A stretch of DNA of 64,000 nucleotides, taken from contig SCHM01000001.1 in NCBI GenBank assembly GCA_004123355.1, positions 10,116,193 to 10,180,192 on the forward strand. The letters run 5' to 3'. The notes beneath the pieces were generated by a model. It did no database searches and was not told the DNA's origin. It saw only the letters and a program-made list of their open reading frames with translations. Source of the stretch: Amphirosellinia nigrospora. Lineage: Eukaryota > Ascomycota > Sordariomycetes > Xylariales > Xylariaceae. Position 1 is the first letter of the stretch. The number at the start of each line of letters is the position of its first letter. The translations under genes were made by a program, and so were the position numbers. Positions 23,868-37,200 of the stretch are shown piece after piece.

Positions 23868-24987
23868 ATGTCGTCGCCCTTGAAGAAACACCCGGATGCT
23901 GTTGCCGACAAAGTACTCAAGCGAGTAGAAGTGAGCAAAGTAAGGCTATAAAACACCATGACTGAAGATGGCACAGGGCTGAACTAACTCTCATCTGTTT
24001 ACTAGATCGCACGCAGACTCCAGGGTCGGCTAGCATTGGCACAATTCAAGACAAAGCATGGCTGGGAGGACTTGACTCTCGATACGATCGAACCCAAGGT
24101 CGAGGAGGAGCGCCGTCGGCGCATCTGTGATGGCGATGTCCTATCCGACTCTTCTTCCAGCACGTCCGAGCTTCCTTACCCGACAGAACACTCATGAGCT
24201 CGCCGCTCAAGGCCCCCCTATTTTCCGACGCAGTCACCTCCAGCAGCGGCAGCTCGGGACACCGCAAGCGCACATACACGGCCTCGTTTGAGCTGACTAT
24301 GTCCAGTCCCACCAAGCGATTCCGAACATCTCCCACTCTTCAAAATCTTTCCAACACTCCAACAACCACTCGTGGAGAAAACAACACCAGCTGATACAGT
24401 CTTCCCCTATCAAGCCACGGAGACAGCATTTCACCACTTCAAACGGCCGGATTTTTCCTTTTTCCAAGGTACCGCCGGCCTTCGGTCGACCTCACGGCGC
24501 CCAACTTTGCCGCCCCTGCAGATGAGGATGACGACCTACTACCCCTACACTCTTTCCAAGTCGACCAGTCATCCCCTCCTTGCACTCGCCCATGCGCAGC
24601 CGCACATCAACATCCGCCGAGGTAGAGATGCACGGGCGCAACGAATGGAAAACCAGAAGAGGGCGCGGGCCTGCTCATGTATTTGGCCACTTCACCCCCC
24701 CAGCCATGTCTACGTCTAGAACTGGTATGGAGCCCCCATCTACGCCGCCACCACGGAGAGACATGGCGTTACCCGTCGTCGATGATGACTACAACCGGGT
24801 GGAGGCAACCTGTTTCCCAGACACCGGGACAGCCTTTTGATTTTCTGATTTCGTCAACATCACTCCCAGCCCGGCACAGAAGCCGTGGAAGACGCCACTA
24901 GCTTTTCCTCGCCAAAACACCAACAGCAAAGACGCCCCTTGGCGGTTTAGCCCGCGGAGGTTGACATTTGACGAACCTACATTATAA
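23868..24987 (+). CDS. Whi5/Nrm1-family G1/S transcription repressor
   Basis: Members bind SBF/MBF-type complexes and repress G1/S genes. The ATG at 23868 gives MSSPLKKHPDAVADKVLKRVE; an intron (23940-24005, GTAAGG..TAG) joins SK to IARRLQGRLALAQFKTKHGW, which matches the family's factor-binding motif. Further C-terminal landmarks read GAGLLMYLATSP (another frame, about 24,668-24,710) and FVNITPSPAQKPWKTP, then WRFSPRRLTFDEPTL and TAA at 24985-24987. The central part is Ser/Thr/Pro-rich with SP and TP sites, fitting CDK control (inference). At least three frame breaks occur: near 24,194 (before MSSPLKAPLF), within the middle, and at the T-run 24,841-24,844, where one more T joins FDF to SDFVN. 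Confidence 0.75.
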
Positions 24988-27175
24988 TCCACAAGTATTC
25001 TGTCACTATACATTAGAGAACGTGTAGCGCATACACAATACATTTCGCCCATTTAATCTCACATTCGCCCATACGTTTTCGCGTACAGGGCTAGGACAAT
25101 GAGTTTCTTCTTTGGCACGTCTCCCCACCACTGTCACCATTTCACTTATACTTTTTTTATTTCCGATCAACGCCGAACGGGGTGATGTTGTCCAAAGCAC
25201 AACAGCCAGCAGCGTCCAAGTCACCAGAGCGGGGAAATACACAACAGGAGCAAGGCATGGAGTTCACGGGTCACGGTTAAGGGCATGGCGTTGCTTTTCT
25301 TTTCTCTATGTAATGTCTTCCCATTGAGGCCCGGGGGTAAGGAGGGGCAGGAGGAATATCATTGTGCGCACTGCATTGCATGACGGCTGCTAAGCACGTG
25401 GTGGAAAGCGCAGAAGTAATTCTGTATGTAGCTCACTGTAGCATGGGTATCCAGCATTGGGGGTTTTCTCAGCAATGGCGGTCCCATCCCAGGTCACCTC
25501 CAGTTACCTACCCACCCCCAATACAGTATAACTAAACAATAAACAATGCGAAAGCAACTAGTGAGTCGCCGACGTGTCTACGCCGAAGCTGGGGATGCTT
25601 TGTGCTTGCCTCGTGCTCAATGCGCGATCATGACTGAAGGGAATGCGGCGTGCCGATTTCTGACCACTCTACGCGACTATTTACGCGCCCGCGTCGTGGC
25701 ACAGCGCGTAGGAGCTGGCGGTAAGACGCGAATTTTCGCGCCGAGAAGAGAGGGGATCAGCCAATTAGAAAGTGAGGGGCTCGAATGGGTGGTAACCCCT
25801 CTTCTCAAAGCAGGGCCGATGCTTGTGACGTTGATGACACCACTCGCTATTAGTTTCGATTGATTGACTCTGATATTTACGTACGTCTGACCTATAGCAA
25901 TAAGTGAACCTGGGAAGCGTTGCTACTGCAGATTCATGACTTAGTGCTGACACTAGAGGTGGTTAGAGTTTGGTTGTGTTATGTATACGCGACTCTCCTT
26001 ATTACCTCGCCGGGTTGGAAGCATAGTGCGATATATGGGACGAGATGAGGCTGACCATACCCTAGACCCGCATGCCAGTGTCCGAATTTAGGCAGAATAA
26101 GAATTCTTGATGAAGTAGCTTATAGATTCTATCACCAGGTCTTTCGCTGACAATGACTCTAACCCTTAAAACCACACCGACAGCTGTTCGAAGGGGTATC
26201 GTAAACGTAGATGCTGTATCTACTCTTCTTGATCCAAGTTTATATAGTCACACTTGTGCTCGTCCCTGTTTACTGGCCTCATTTGAAGAATAGGAAACTA
26301 CACACAATGAGACAATTGCCTGCGTAGAATATCTATCCGATTCATGGTTTTTTTAATTTTGGGAGGCACTTGGCGCCATTCATACGTTTGTGGAGAGCAC
26401 GCAGTTTCTTAAGTAAATTATTTTTTCGCTCGGAATTATGAGTACAACAATAGTGTCCGTACGTGTACTATCGTTGTTCACCATATATTTACCTATGGCA
26501 TGTAAAACTGAGGGAACATTGTGAAGAAGCGTATCAATAACAACACTGTGTATCACTTGACAAAATCATATTTTATTTTTTAGCTCGTACAGTTTTTCTT
26601 GTCGACACCGGACCCTCCCTTCATCTGCAAAAAAATCGTCTGCGTCCCATCGGAGAATCAAATCGGTTGAAATATACCACTAGATAGCTGAATCATTCCG
26701 ACAATGCCGATTCCAATGCAATCAATACCTGTCTTCCTTACTGTCTTCCTGTATTCAAAATCCAATGGAATGACGGACTGATAACGTGATGACGGCGCGC
26801 AACGCTTTCACTTGACTAAATCAGAAAGGTTATGGTGATGCCCATCTAACTTTCCATCCCTTCCCTTCTCAACCCTTCAACCTGGACTTATGCAAACCGT
26901 CTTCCCAACCCATCTCAGTCTGTTTGTACAATGTAACATCTCTCCATCTCACCGACCTATTATCGGAATCTTCGTGGTATCATAAACGAGTGTAGTGACA
27001 TTATGCCATCCCCCCATCCCCATCCTCATACCCGGATAAGACAAGCAAAGACAAAACCGGAATGACAACAAAACTCCAGCGAGCGCCAAGCTAGGTGAAT
27101 CTTCATTTCAACCAAGATGATAAAAGAAAACACGAGCGTGGAGGCGCTAGAAAGCGAATTCACACATGAATTGTG
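24988..27175. other. Intergenic region, no gene recognised
   Basis: Convergent 3' ends of the Whi5-like gene and the membrane-protein gene flank it. Small open frames lack recognisable motifs. The last 600 bases are pyrimidine-rich, as expected for a 3' untranslated region read on either strand. Confidence 0.45.
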
Positions 27176-29278
27176 CTAGCCAACCACACAAAGTAAGGGG
27201 TAGCTTGTGGAAGGGACAATTATATTGCCTTTCCCACGCTCCGCTGAGGCCCCCATCCTTCCTCTATTGGCCCCCGTCCCAGCCGTCCAACGCGCCTTGG
27301 GGCTCGGCGTGTCCCATCGCCCGGCGGCAGGTCCCACGTCGGGCCCCGGATCGCTCCATTCTACCATGCTGCTCACGCCGCTCGAGTACTTGGACGTGAA
27401 ACTCTCGCTACGCGCGTGCGCCGGCCGCGGCATCGGCAACCCCACACGCGCGTTGTTGCCGCCGCCCACCGTACCCGCTCCGCGTGCCGGGCCCGGGTCC
27501 AGACCCGGCGACTGCGCGAAGAGCTCAGGCCTGTCGAGGTCGAACGGGTCCGAGCGGAACTTGTTCCGCCGCGTATCCACCGTCTCGACGCTCACGCTGG
27601 ATTCACGGTACATGCTGAGCATGCGCGGGCCGCTGGGCGGCCGCGTGCCGGTCGCGCTGGCGCTGTGGCCGCGCGAGCGCCTAATGTTCTGTACGTAGGT
27701 CGTTGGCCCACCCGCGTTGCTGGCGTTTGCCGGTCTGATCGGCACTGGAGGGCGTTGGCGTCGGAGAAAGGGTTGCTAGCTTCTGGTCCCGATACAGTCA
27801 GGGGTTTTACCTTGGCCGAGTCGTGGCTCATGGCGTTTGAGTCGCTAAATGGATTCTCGATGTCAAAGTTTAGCCCTAGACTCCCGAGGAAATGGTCATT
27901 GCCCAGGGATTGGGAGCGGCGTGAGTTGTGTACTGCCTGCTGCGGTGTTATTAGTAGTAGCTCGTCGTTGTTGCTCCTCGTCCATGCTTAGAAGGGTAAG
28001 GAAGTCTGGCTGGGACCCCTTCTTCCTGGGCCGTGCCACGTTGGGCATGCTGGTGTAAGTGCCATTGTCGGCGCGCGCGCTCTTTGGATCATTTCGCCAT
28101 TTCCGGATCAAGTTGCCGTCTTCAGCCAGTCGCCTCCACCAGCCCTGGAAGCCGCCCTCGGCCTTCGTGGCGTCGTCAACACCTATCCCGGCCTCTGGAG
28201 CAGAGCGGCTTGTTATCGTGCCTGGGAGACCGAATTGAGAGTTGCCACGGTCTACGCTCGGTTTCGGACTACGTGCCACTAAACCATTGACGCGACCCCG
28301 TAGCCGCTGGTAGTTGTAGCCCACCACAGCTCTCACCTTTTCTGGGATGGTTGTTGGTCCTAGTGAATTCCGGCTGATGATATAGGGGCCTTTCTCGCCA
28401 CGGCCGTTGGCCTGACCAGTTGATAGAGGGTGAGTAGAGTGCTGCGTCGCTTTTTCATGAGCCGCTTCCTCCAAAACCAGAGCAGGAAAGCTATTATAGA
28501 GACTAAGGCCAGCCCTCCTATTACGCCGCCGGCAACTGCTACTGTCGTTTGGGTACTTGTCGCACTCCCCGTGACGTTGTTCTGAACACCGTTGGTTAAG
28601 CCTGCTCCGGCATTTGAGGATTCGAGCTGTTCCGACCCTGTTGTCGTTGTCGTTGCTGTGCTTCCTATCACAACAGCGGACGTAAAACTAGATGCGCCAG
28701 GGGGCGTGTCAGACGTTATCGTCGGTGCTAAACTGTTGTTAGTCTGGGTTGTAGAGCCCAGGTCCTGATCTGCTGTCTGGGGAGCTGAGACGGTTTGGGA
28801 GTCGAGACTGGAAGTGGTGAAAGATGTAGTCACACTCTCAGTATCGAGAGCGGGAGTTGATGAAGGTATTGAAGGTGGTATTGAAGGAGCATCTGCCTCT
28901 ATAGCGCTGGATATAGAAGTAGTGGTTGGGGTACACTCTGGGAAGACGTGAAGCTCGTCGTACTAGTCAATGTCTCCTGAGTAGCGCCTGTAGCCGTGTT
29001 GAAGGACGGCGCGTTGATAAAGCCATCAGGTACGGTTGTGGTAACCGATGTCAAGGTCGGCGTAGATGTCGGGGGTATTGAGGACGTCGAAAATGTCGTT
29101 AAGGTCGACGTTGATGCTGGGGTGGAAGTTGATGCTGTTGAAGTTGACGAGGAACTAAATGATGATGGATGATTGACTGCTGCTGTTGCCGTTGTAGCCA
29201 CTTGTCCCCCGCCCCGTTCTTGACCCTCGGCGTTGCGGTGCATTTCTTCCCATCGATAGTTGTAGTAAACGTCGACAT
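27176..29278 (-). CDS. Ser/Thr-rich single-pass membrane protein with NPFxD tail (Mid2/Wsc-like organisation)
   Basis: I do not recognise an exact orthologue. Minus-strand frames add up to an ectodomain of over 200 residues made largely of Ser and Thr (likely O-mannosylated), one transmembrane helix (VAVAGGVIGGLALVSIIAFLLWF), a basic stop-transfer stretch (WRKRLMKKRR) and a long cytoplasmic tail. The tail contains two NPFSD motifs (27,841-27,855 and 27,760-27,774), which match the NPFxD endocytic signal, and conserved-looking NKFRSDPFDLDRPELF. The likely start is the ATG at 29278 (MSTFTTTIDGKKCTATPR); an alternative frame starts further upstream. The layout is that of fungal cell-wall stress sensors, but no WSC Cys domain is seen. 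Frame breaks lie near 29,170, 28,430 (a C-run) and 27,920. The function is inferred from architecture only. Confidence 0.62.
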
Positions 29279-32200
29279 TGTAACGCAAACGCGTATAAGC
29301 GATTCCAGTCGCCGAAAGCGAAAAGAGAGGTTCTATTCTCGTCGATATTGACGAGACGAAACTCGGGAAACGAGATAAAACTAGAGGAATACACACGAGA
29401 AGAAACGAAAGGCCGGCCCGGCCGCGCTCACGATCACGAGAAGATCATGAGCAAGATCTGGGAGAGGATGGGATGGATGAAGGAGGAAGACACTGGCTCC
29501 CTACGTCGGGAGACTGGAAGACGGGTCACGGCTAAATGCGAAGCCACACCTATGAAGGCCGAACGAAGTTTTGAAGTCTGAGAGACCTCTATCTCGACAG
29601 TCGCTGGGAAGAATAGAAAGCTAGCACAACGCGAATGGGCTAGCCCGTCTAGCAGCGTAGCGTGGCAAGGGAGGACGATGGCATCTGCAACAATCCAGAC
29701 AAACTCGCGTCTACATGCCACTACACTAACAGAGCCGAAGCCCCTTGCCCCGCGACGACCATCAATCATCAACCACGAAGAGTTACGCCTGTGCATGACT
29801 ATACCGGAAGCACGAGATTTGACCTGGGTTCATCTGGGCGCATCTTGTTTGACAGACCGCGCGGCAATGATATTGGCTGGCCATGGTCTCGGGAGTCCAA
29901 GTACGTTGTCAAAATCGTGGATCAAGGAGGCTTGGCGGTAGAGCACGGCCGTGCTCGAGGGCGACCCCTGTTCTGTAACAAATCTGAAGCAGCATCTCCG
30001 TCAGTTTGCACCCAACCCGCCGGGGGCTTAATTTACCTATTATACATGTCATAAGATGACATCAAGTTCCTTTTAGCTACTGAGACAATCTTTCTGCCTT
30101 GATCTAGAATACTATAAGTGAAACCTGGCTGCCGCGACATTGACGCGCGACCGAACCTATAGTCCAGTTCGTGCACATGGCCCTTCGGCTTGTTCGTGTC
30201 ATTTTTTAGACTGTTAACGATAATCGTGCGTTAGCACTATTGATTCGCACGTACGGTTAATTGCGCCCCACGAATTGCGTGTCTTGATGGCGGCCATGGA
30301 ACAGCTCACAGAGGCGTTTCGAGCATTGCTAGAAAAGGTAACGGCCGTGACAATCCGGCCGTTTCATTATGAACCTAACCCCGCACATCACAGGGAACAA
30401 GAAATGTTCGATAGAAGCAACTGCTTGCCTTAGACCAAGGACGAGGTTGCAAATACATAGAAATAACATGGTATCGGTGCGGGGTTCTCCCGATCGATGA
30501 AGGGGCTCTCTTGCCGTCGACTACCGATGATTTCAGGTGTTTGATCGATGATCACAAACGAGCACATCAAACACAGTTGGACAAACGGGCAGTCATTTAG
30601 TTCGGGTTAGGACTATACACGCTAAATATTACCTAGAAACGAAACAGAAGGTTTTGCTACTATAGAAAAATGGATGAGAAGTTGAATGAGCCAGCATTAG
30701 CCGAGGCGAGACTCTACACGTATAAGTGGATATAAGTATCTTGAAATGAAGGTCAATTCACTCGCCGCACCAATTACTTTGGTATTATTGGCGCACGTAT
30801 CCATGATGCGTTGAACACCTACCCCTCCATCTATTTACCTTGCTGCATATCTTATACACATACACACATACATACGTCGTAGCTTCCCCCCCTCGTCTCC
30901 AATGTCTTCGAGATTTTCTATATGCTGATTGCGCAAGTAAGTCGACACATGAATGCCATGATGTGATATATTTTATCCACCTACACGCAAGCAGTTGCCT
31001 ATTTGGTGGAAGTATATACATAACCTGTTCCGCCATTTACTTGATACTTCTCAATGTTCACTATCATCTTTGAATGAAGGGAGGAAGAAAACCAGCCCCT
31101 GCATAAATAAACAAAATTATTTGAACATGATCTAACAGTCTTACTGTACCTTCTGATCTGTCATCTTCATGTTGCTATATATACACATGACTATTTACCT
31201 ACTTAGCTACCTAATCAGTCTATTTACATATGTCCTTCGCGATGGGATACCTAGGTATTTCACATAAGAATAGGTGTAGCCGACATCGGCCTTGCGCTAA
31301 GGAGATTCGCTTAGCAGCGAGTTTCATATAATATTGACTACTGTGTGCATAGTAGGTGAAGGGCGAAATGTATGCCGAGGGTGTAAGTTCTATCTATCAC
31401 GATTCGGGGCGTACATATATTTGTGGCATATACCTACTTTCAAGGCTAAAATCCAAGTGGTGTTACGCAAATGAATAGTAAACCACCTGGATCTTCTCAT
31501 TAGTATCAAGTCACGACCAACGCATCCTGTTGTCGGCCAGGAATGATAGAAAATAAGAAGTGGTTGGTGGATCTGACCAGTAGGATGCCAGGGTGTTTAA
31601 ATTATCGTGCGTCTGCGGCCCAGTTGTGCTGCAACGGCGGTGGCGGGCCGTGGCTGCTCACAGGCCATAAGTGTCCAAGGCTAGGCTAAATAGGGCTAGT
31701 GTATATGGCTAGCAGGGCTTAAACTGCTGGGGGTCTGCTAGGGGCGCCACCAAGAGCCGCCAACTCCCAGATACAGCCTACCTGGGCAGATTCCCAGATT
31801 CCCAGATTTCCCGATTTCCCCATGTTCCTAGTCGCCGTTCCTAGCTCTCGGGACCTGGGACCTCAATTAACACCAGCACACCGTCTTTATTCCCATTTAG
31901 GAAATCGGTCACTCTCATTCTACTCGATTTCTGCCTGCCTAGTGTGCGTTTTGCGCCTTGCCTATGACTACGAACCCAATATCCGGAGACCGTTTCTAGA
32001 TGGGTCTGGGTCTGCCATAAGTTTTGGTTTATTCGATAATTAGCCAGTTGATTTGATGCTTATTCAGGCAATTTGGACGTAGACGGCTCATCATCATCAT
32101 CGTCGTCGTCATCATCGGTAGCACCACCATGTTTAGCACTTTCGTAACCTTGGGTAAGTCATTTATTCCTTCCATAGCATTCCAAGTTCTCCATTCATGT

Positions 32201-32580
32201 TCGTGCTCGAGCCCATCGATGCCTCGTTCATTGGTCCCCGGCCCACCGATATACACAGCTATGGCGGCGACACGGTAGAGACATAGTGTTGGTTCGGAGA
32301 GCGAACCCACAATCTCACCCTTAGATAACCCAAATACATCCCCTCCAAAGCGTCCATGGATTGCCCACTCTGTGACGTGCCCCTTCTCTGACATTTCGAA
32401 TACGCACTATTTGTTTTGTTGTATTGGTTCCCAGTGTGTCCGTTTCCAAATTGTCTTCCTCCTCCTTAGTCCCATGATGGCCAAGCGGCGACAAGTGGCC
32501 CTCTCATGTCGCGATACATACACGTCTTTATACCTCCATAGTCTTCCAATATAAGCGCAGACTCATAACTGTCTTCCAGT
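29279..32580. other. Intergenic region, no gene recognised
   Basis: Divergent upstream regions of the membrane protein and the unknown gene at 32.6 kb. Open frames at 29,348-30,054 and 30,785-31,073 look random. A short ATTCCCAG-type repeat lies at about 31,790-31,822. Confidence 0.45.
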
Positions 32581-32581
32581 T

Positions 32582-34218
32582 CCACCATCAAGCACGAACT
32601 CGCCACCCCAGGATGTGCCACCACCAACGCCTCTGAGCTTGCCGCAGTGCAACCCACAATTGCGCGGCTCTACCGGCTCTTCAGCTAATCAGGGCCATCC
32701 CTCACTTGTGCGCTTCTTGCAAACCCTCCACCGCCCAGCCGAGGTGAACGAGTCTCATTTTGCCGCCCTTGGGGTCCATGTGCATGTCGACACGCCAGCC
32801 GAAAATGTCATCCCGGACCCCTTGTACCTACCCTCCGCCTCTGGGTGGGATGGCATCGACCTGGATGAAGCAAGACGTAGAGATCCTACTTTTCGAATGC
32901 CCTTGTCCAACGGAAGACTGTCACCCGAGGCTCGTGTCTATCTAGAGAGGCGTGAGGAGCTTTCTATTGCAAACCAAGCCGCCTTTCGGACGGTACGCCG
33001 CTTCAAACCGGAACCAGGAAGGCCGGCCGTTCGCTTGGGAACTGTTACGAATTCTTCAGGCAATTGGAGTTCATGGCCACCTACTGGGACGACACCTCGT
33101 TACCGCCGTTGCAGGATGAAGTCCCAGGGCGGGAAGAAGAGCAAGACCCAGAGTTACAGACGACCGGAACGCCGCAAAGGACGACGTACCGAACGGTTCC
33201 GGGCTCGCAAATGCCAGCCGAGCTTCGCCACAGTTTGGTATCTGCTTTTGTAAAGCTTGTCTCCTATGACTTTGGTTGTAACATGGCGCCTCCGAGGGTT
33301 GAACCGCGGCTACACCTCGTCGAACCGCCTTCGGCTAAGTCGAAGCAGAAAATGGGGACCACTATTCGGCGCAGTTCATATTTCTCTTCAGGTTGCGTGT
33401 TCATTTACCGAACCCCCACCACCCGGGAAGCCGCGCGTGCCGGCATCGTCGAAGGACCTATAGCCGCCGTCTCTGCCCGCAATACGACAAACTTCACCAA
33501 GCCTACGGAATCGAGTATTGATTTCGGGCGGGAGCTGGTTGCTGCCCTGGTAACGGCTCAGCTCCGTGCTCGAGAAGGTAAAGTCGAGAAGCGTATCGGT
33601 GAAGGCCAATGGTGGGCTACAGTGAGGCGCTGGGGAGGCGCCGAAGGGGGTCCCATCGGCCGCGAAATCGAAGGCGACGCCGTCGTAGGCGACAAAGATG
33701 CTTTCGATACGGGAAACCCCGGGGAGGGTAGCCCTTCGGCTGACGCCACCGTCCTCATCTATCGATAAACCCACCGTGCAAGAGCCGGGATGCCCCCGAG
33801 GGATCCCGGTCCGCGGAGCACCTCTCAACAAACGGCCACGCAAAACACTTAGTGTGTATGACCGCTACCGTATGGTACGTCTGCCCTCGTCAAATTGGGA
33901 TAAGAAAGCGCGATACGAGGCTATTGGGAAGATAAAAGGCGCGGGCTTCGACGACGTATTTGTTGTCAGTAGCCTCTTCCATCACCTTTCCGTTCTACGC
34001 GTGCGGGTCCCGAGCGGCTTTTGAATGTTTTGGATGGTGAAGAAGAGGAAGAAGGCCAAGGGAGGTGTAGCTGGGATAAGCTTGAGATCTGGCGCAGTAG
34101 GTGGTTTGATCTATTTATTCCCGAGCAAAGGCTTGAGGCCATGCGTTTGCTTTGGGGCGTAATGGCTTGGTCTATGCGGAAGACAGATGGGGATGATGAG
34201 GTTATGAAGGATGCGTAA
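32582..34218 (+). CDS. Conserved fungal protein of unknown function
   Basis: I do not recognise a named family, but the frames look genuinely coding. The segments in order are STIKHELATPGCATTNASEL, IARLYRLF, then ANQGHPSLVRFLQTLHRP, a region with HVDTPAENVIPDPLYLPSASGW, LERREELSIANQAAFRTVRR, NCYEFFRQLEFMATYWDDT and MPAELRHSLVSAFVKLVSYD. The last segments are SVYDRYRMVRLPSSNWDKK and WDKLEIWRSRWFDLFIPEQR, then stop at 34218. No signal peptide or membrane helix is visible, and the C-terminus is acidic. Frame breaks near 32,685, at the G-run 33,037-33,039 (one added G gives LGNCYEFF), near 33,770 and near 34,018 separate them. The start is uncertain: no ATG precedes 32,582 in this frame after a stop, so an upstream exon is likely. 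Confidence 0.6.
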
Positions 34219-37200
34219 CTAACGCCAGGTCCATGAGGAGCATGAGTGAACTTTTGATAAAGAAGGGGGTAGAAGAGACTTATATATAGGTAGATTGGCG
34301 GGTATTTAGTTCGTGCCTACCTATCTATATACCTAGATTAGATTAGAGTAGGCTGTTGTTGGTGTCTTCTTCATAACTTATTTGTAGGATCCTCAGAAGA
34401 AGTTAGACTCCTTCACAGAACCACAGTTCAATAGCGCACGTATATGCTATGTGTTGTTAGAAGTTATGTTGATGGCTAAATGCTTTTGTTACTGCTGGTT
34501 GCAAGATGTTTTTTTTTGGTTGATAATGATAAGTATAATGGGTACATATATGTCTGATACACTGGTGTAGACACTTAAAGATGGATTGGCGCTGGGCAAC
34601 ACGAGAATAAAAACAAGCTCAAAAAAGGTTGGTGATGGTCAAGATTTTTTTTGTTATTCCCAGGATGGAGAAAGTTGACATGAAATCAATATATTTTTGT
34701 CCGTTGATATCTTTGTACAGCCCTTATAACCATCGAGTTGGTTCAACCTACCACTACTCCTGAGGCTATTTCTACCTCTTCTTTAGACCGCTTCATAAAC
34801 ACGGGGATAATTAACCAAGACATAGAGCTATCCTGCATATTACATGTAAGCATGTCTCATATCGTAGATATGTCTCTCGGCAGATCACGCGGGGTTTCGG
34901 ACAGTTACTAATCCTCTTGGCTGCCTCATGCTAACTAATAGAGCGAACCCTGCGAGCGCAACGACGTTTTTTGGGGTGAGAGATTAGTTTAATTCCTACT
35001 GTTAGGTGAGCACAACGTTAGCCGCCGGGAGGGTAGAATTCCACTTGTAGCACGTGCTCGTCTGTGTTGGTGTGGAGCTTATTAGTTGAGGGTAGATCAA
35101 CAGAGGCAAGCGCCGGGCCCAGTGTCTGCGGCGTCCGACGATACGAGCGTATTGGCGTCCGAGAGCGGTTACGGCATACAGCGCCTTCTAGGGTGGCCTC
35201 CGATGGTGAGTTGTGTGTGAATAGAAAGTTTTTCTGGGGAGAGGTCCCAGCGTGCCGAGGTCTACGGTGGAAACATCGGGTGTTGTGGCGCACAGCAGCC
35301 CGCATGATACATCGTTCGGGTGTAATGAAAATAGACTGGGAGACTGCGAATCTCCTGGCAGGGCGGGCGTGTGCTCAGCTAGCCCTACGTGTTATGTGTT
35401 GGAGGCTATCGCCCCGTCTGACGAGCTGACGAGCTGAAGGGCAGGGAATGCTCTTGCTTGCTACACCTGCGGAGGTCGGATGTGACCACGGCATGTAATG
35501 CAGACTTCTGACCGGGTTTGTAGGTGTACGAACCTGGTGGCTGAATCTCTCTACCATGTCCATGTAGCTTTGTTTCGGGGGGCTATAGCCCGAGTGTGCT
35601 ATTAGTACCCATCCTCGGGTCCCCAGATCGAAGGAGTAGTATCCCGACGGCGGCTATGCCATACCACGGTACACGATGCTATGTAGGTAGTGTAAGATCA
35701 ACGTAACGTATGTGTGGTCCTTCTCGGGTCTCCCAAGTCTCTGGGATTCGTGTGTGGCGTCTGTCGTCAGGGACGGTGCAATCGAGTCCAAGACACTTTA
35801 CATGAGTATTCCGGCCCAGGATTCCGGAGCATGTATTACATAGGAAAAGCTGAGGAACACTAAGCTGTTTCGCAGACTCTACATTAGGCAAGACTGACGA
35901 AAAAGGAATATATGAGCTCCCTCACTTCAGTTCCTTGAGCTAAACTAGCTGGGAATGATGTTGATCGCCTAGCCTATCATCCCTGCTATGTCTTGAGGAG
36001 TTGGGGAATTGGAAATCTCATTCGAGGCTATACACATGTATTATTCTTGTACTTACCTAATCCTCGGGGTCTCCTCTGCACAGACGTCAACTATTATGTC
36101 ACTGCCACAGACCGGCAGGTGTAAACTAAGGCAAGCAACCTGTAGATGCTTAGCTAGGCCTGCTATGAATAGGTTGTATACAACTAAAGGTGTGTAGAGA
36201 AAAGCGGTGGCATCTGCAAAGGGTGAAAGAAAAAAAATGCTGATAGGTGATATCCATCCATGATGTTACATGGGTTGAAAAATATCAGACGAAGACCCAC
36301 CGCAGGCCGTGAACCGAAGACGGTTGCACGGATTGTGTCAATAATGCAGCAAAATCTCAGCATTGCATGCTCCCGCATGGCGCCAATGCTTTTGGGGTCG
36401 AGCGGAATCGCAGCGGTGATTGGCCAAGGAGAATTTGTTCAGGTGAGCCATTTCACACGGAAAACCCCGGTCGACTTCCTAATTGAATCAGGCTACAGAT
36501 GGGAAATTATTTATTCCCATCCACTATCCTCGCCTGCTGACGCCAGCCAGCGTTGTCGATGAAATCTTTGGTTTCTGATTTGGGGGTGACATGACGAGCC
36601 CGAAACGGAGCAGACAGACGAGATGCGTCTATGAACCGTTGGTCAAGTGCCTGGCGACAACAATAGCTACTTGCGTCGCTGCACTGGCACGGGGTGGCCG
36701 CCGCGGTTAGCAAAGTAAAAACTACACACACACTCGTACACGCTCATACACGCACGCAAATATGGTCCGGGGCATTTCCTGTCTGGGTGTCGATGTAGGC
36801 GCAGCCAAAGTATACATCATACAGGCGTGTTGGTTAGGGCCGAGGAAGTGATATGTGAGATGTTAGCTCGCTCGAATGCTACAGATCTCATAACTGCAAT
36901 AGTACTTACTTAGTACTGTAGATGAAAATGATAAATCATACCACAGCGAGCGCCATGATCGGAAGGTCCCTGCAGCCCAGTAGCCCAGCATCCCAACATC
37001 CCAGGGCCGGCCAGCCCTGCCAGGTTGGGGTCAGCCATTGGCATGGACCGAACAGCCGTGTGATTGGCTGTTTGTTGATTGCAATATTTGTGCAAGAAGA
37101 TTGCCTTGTGGATTGACGGGGTAGGAAGTGGAATCTAGGACAGCGAATAATAGCTTACTTTCACCATACGCATGATACAGTACAGATCTATCGCATTCGA

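Noticed and set aside
23446-23883. 145-residue open frame before the Whi5-like gene
   Set aside because: It overlaps the true start in another frame and looks like a leader; an upstream open frame is possible but unsupported.
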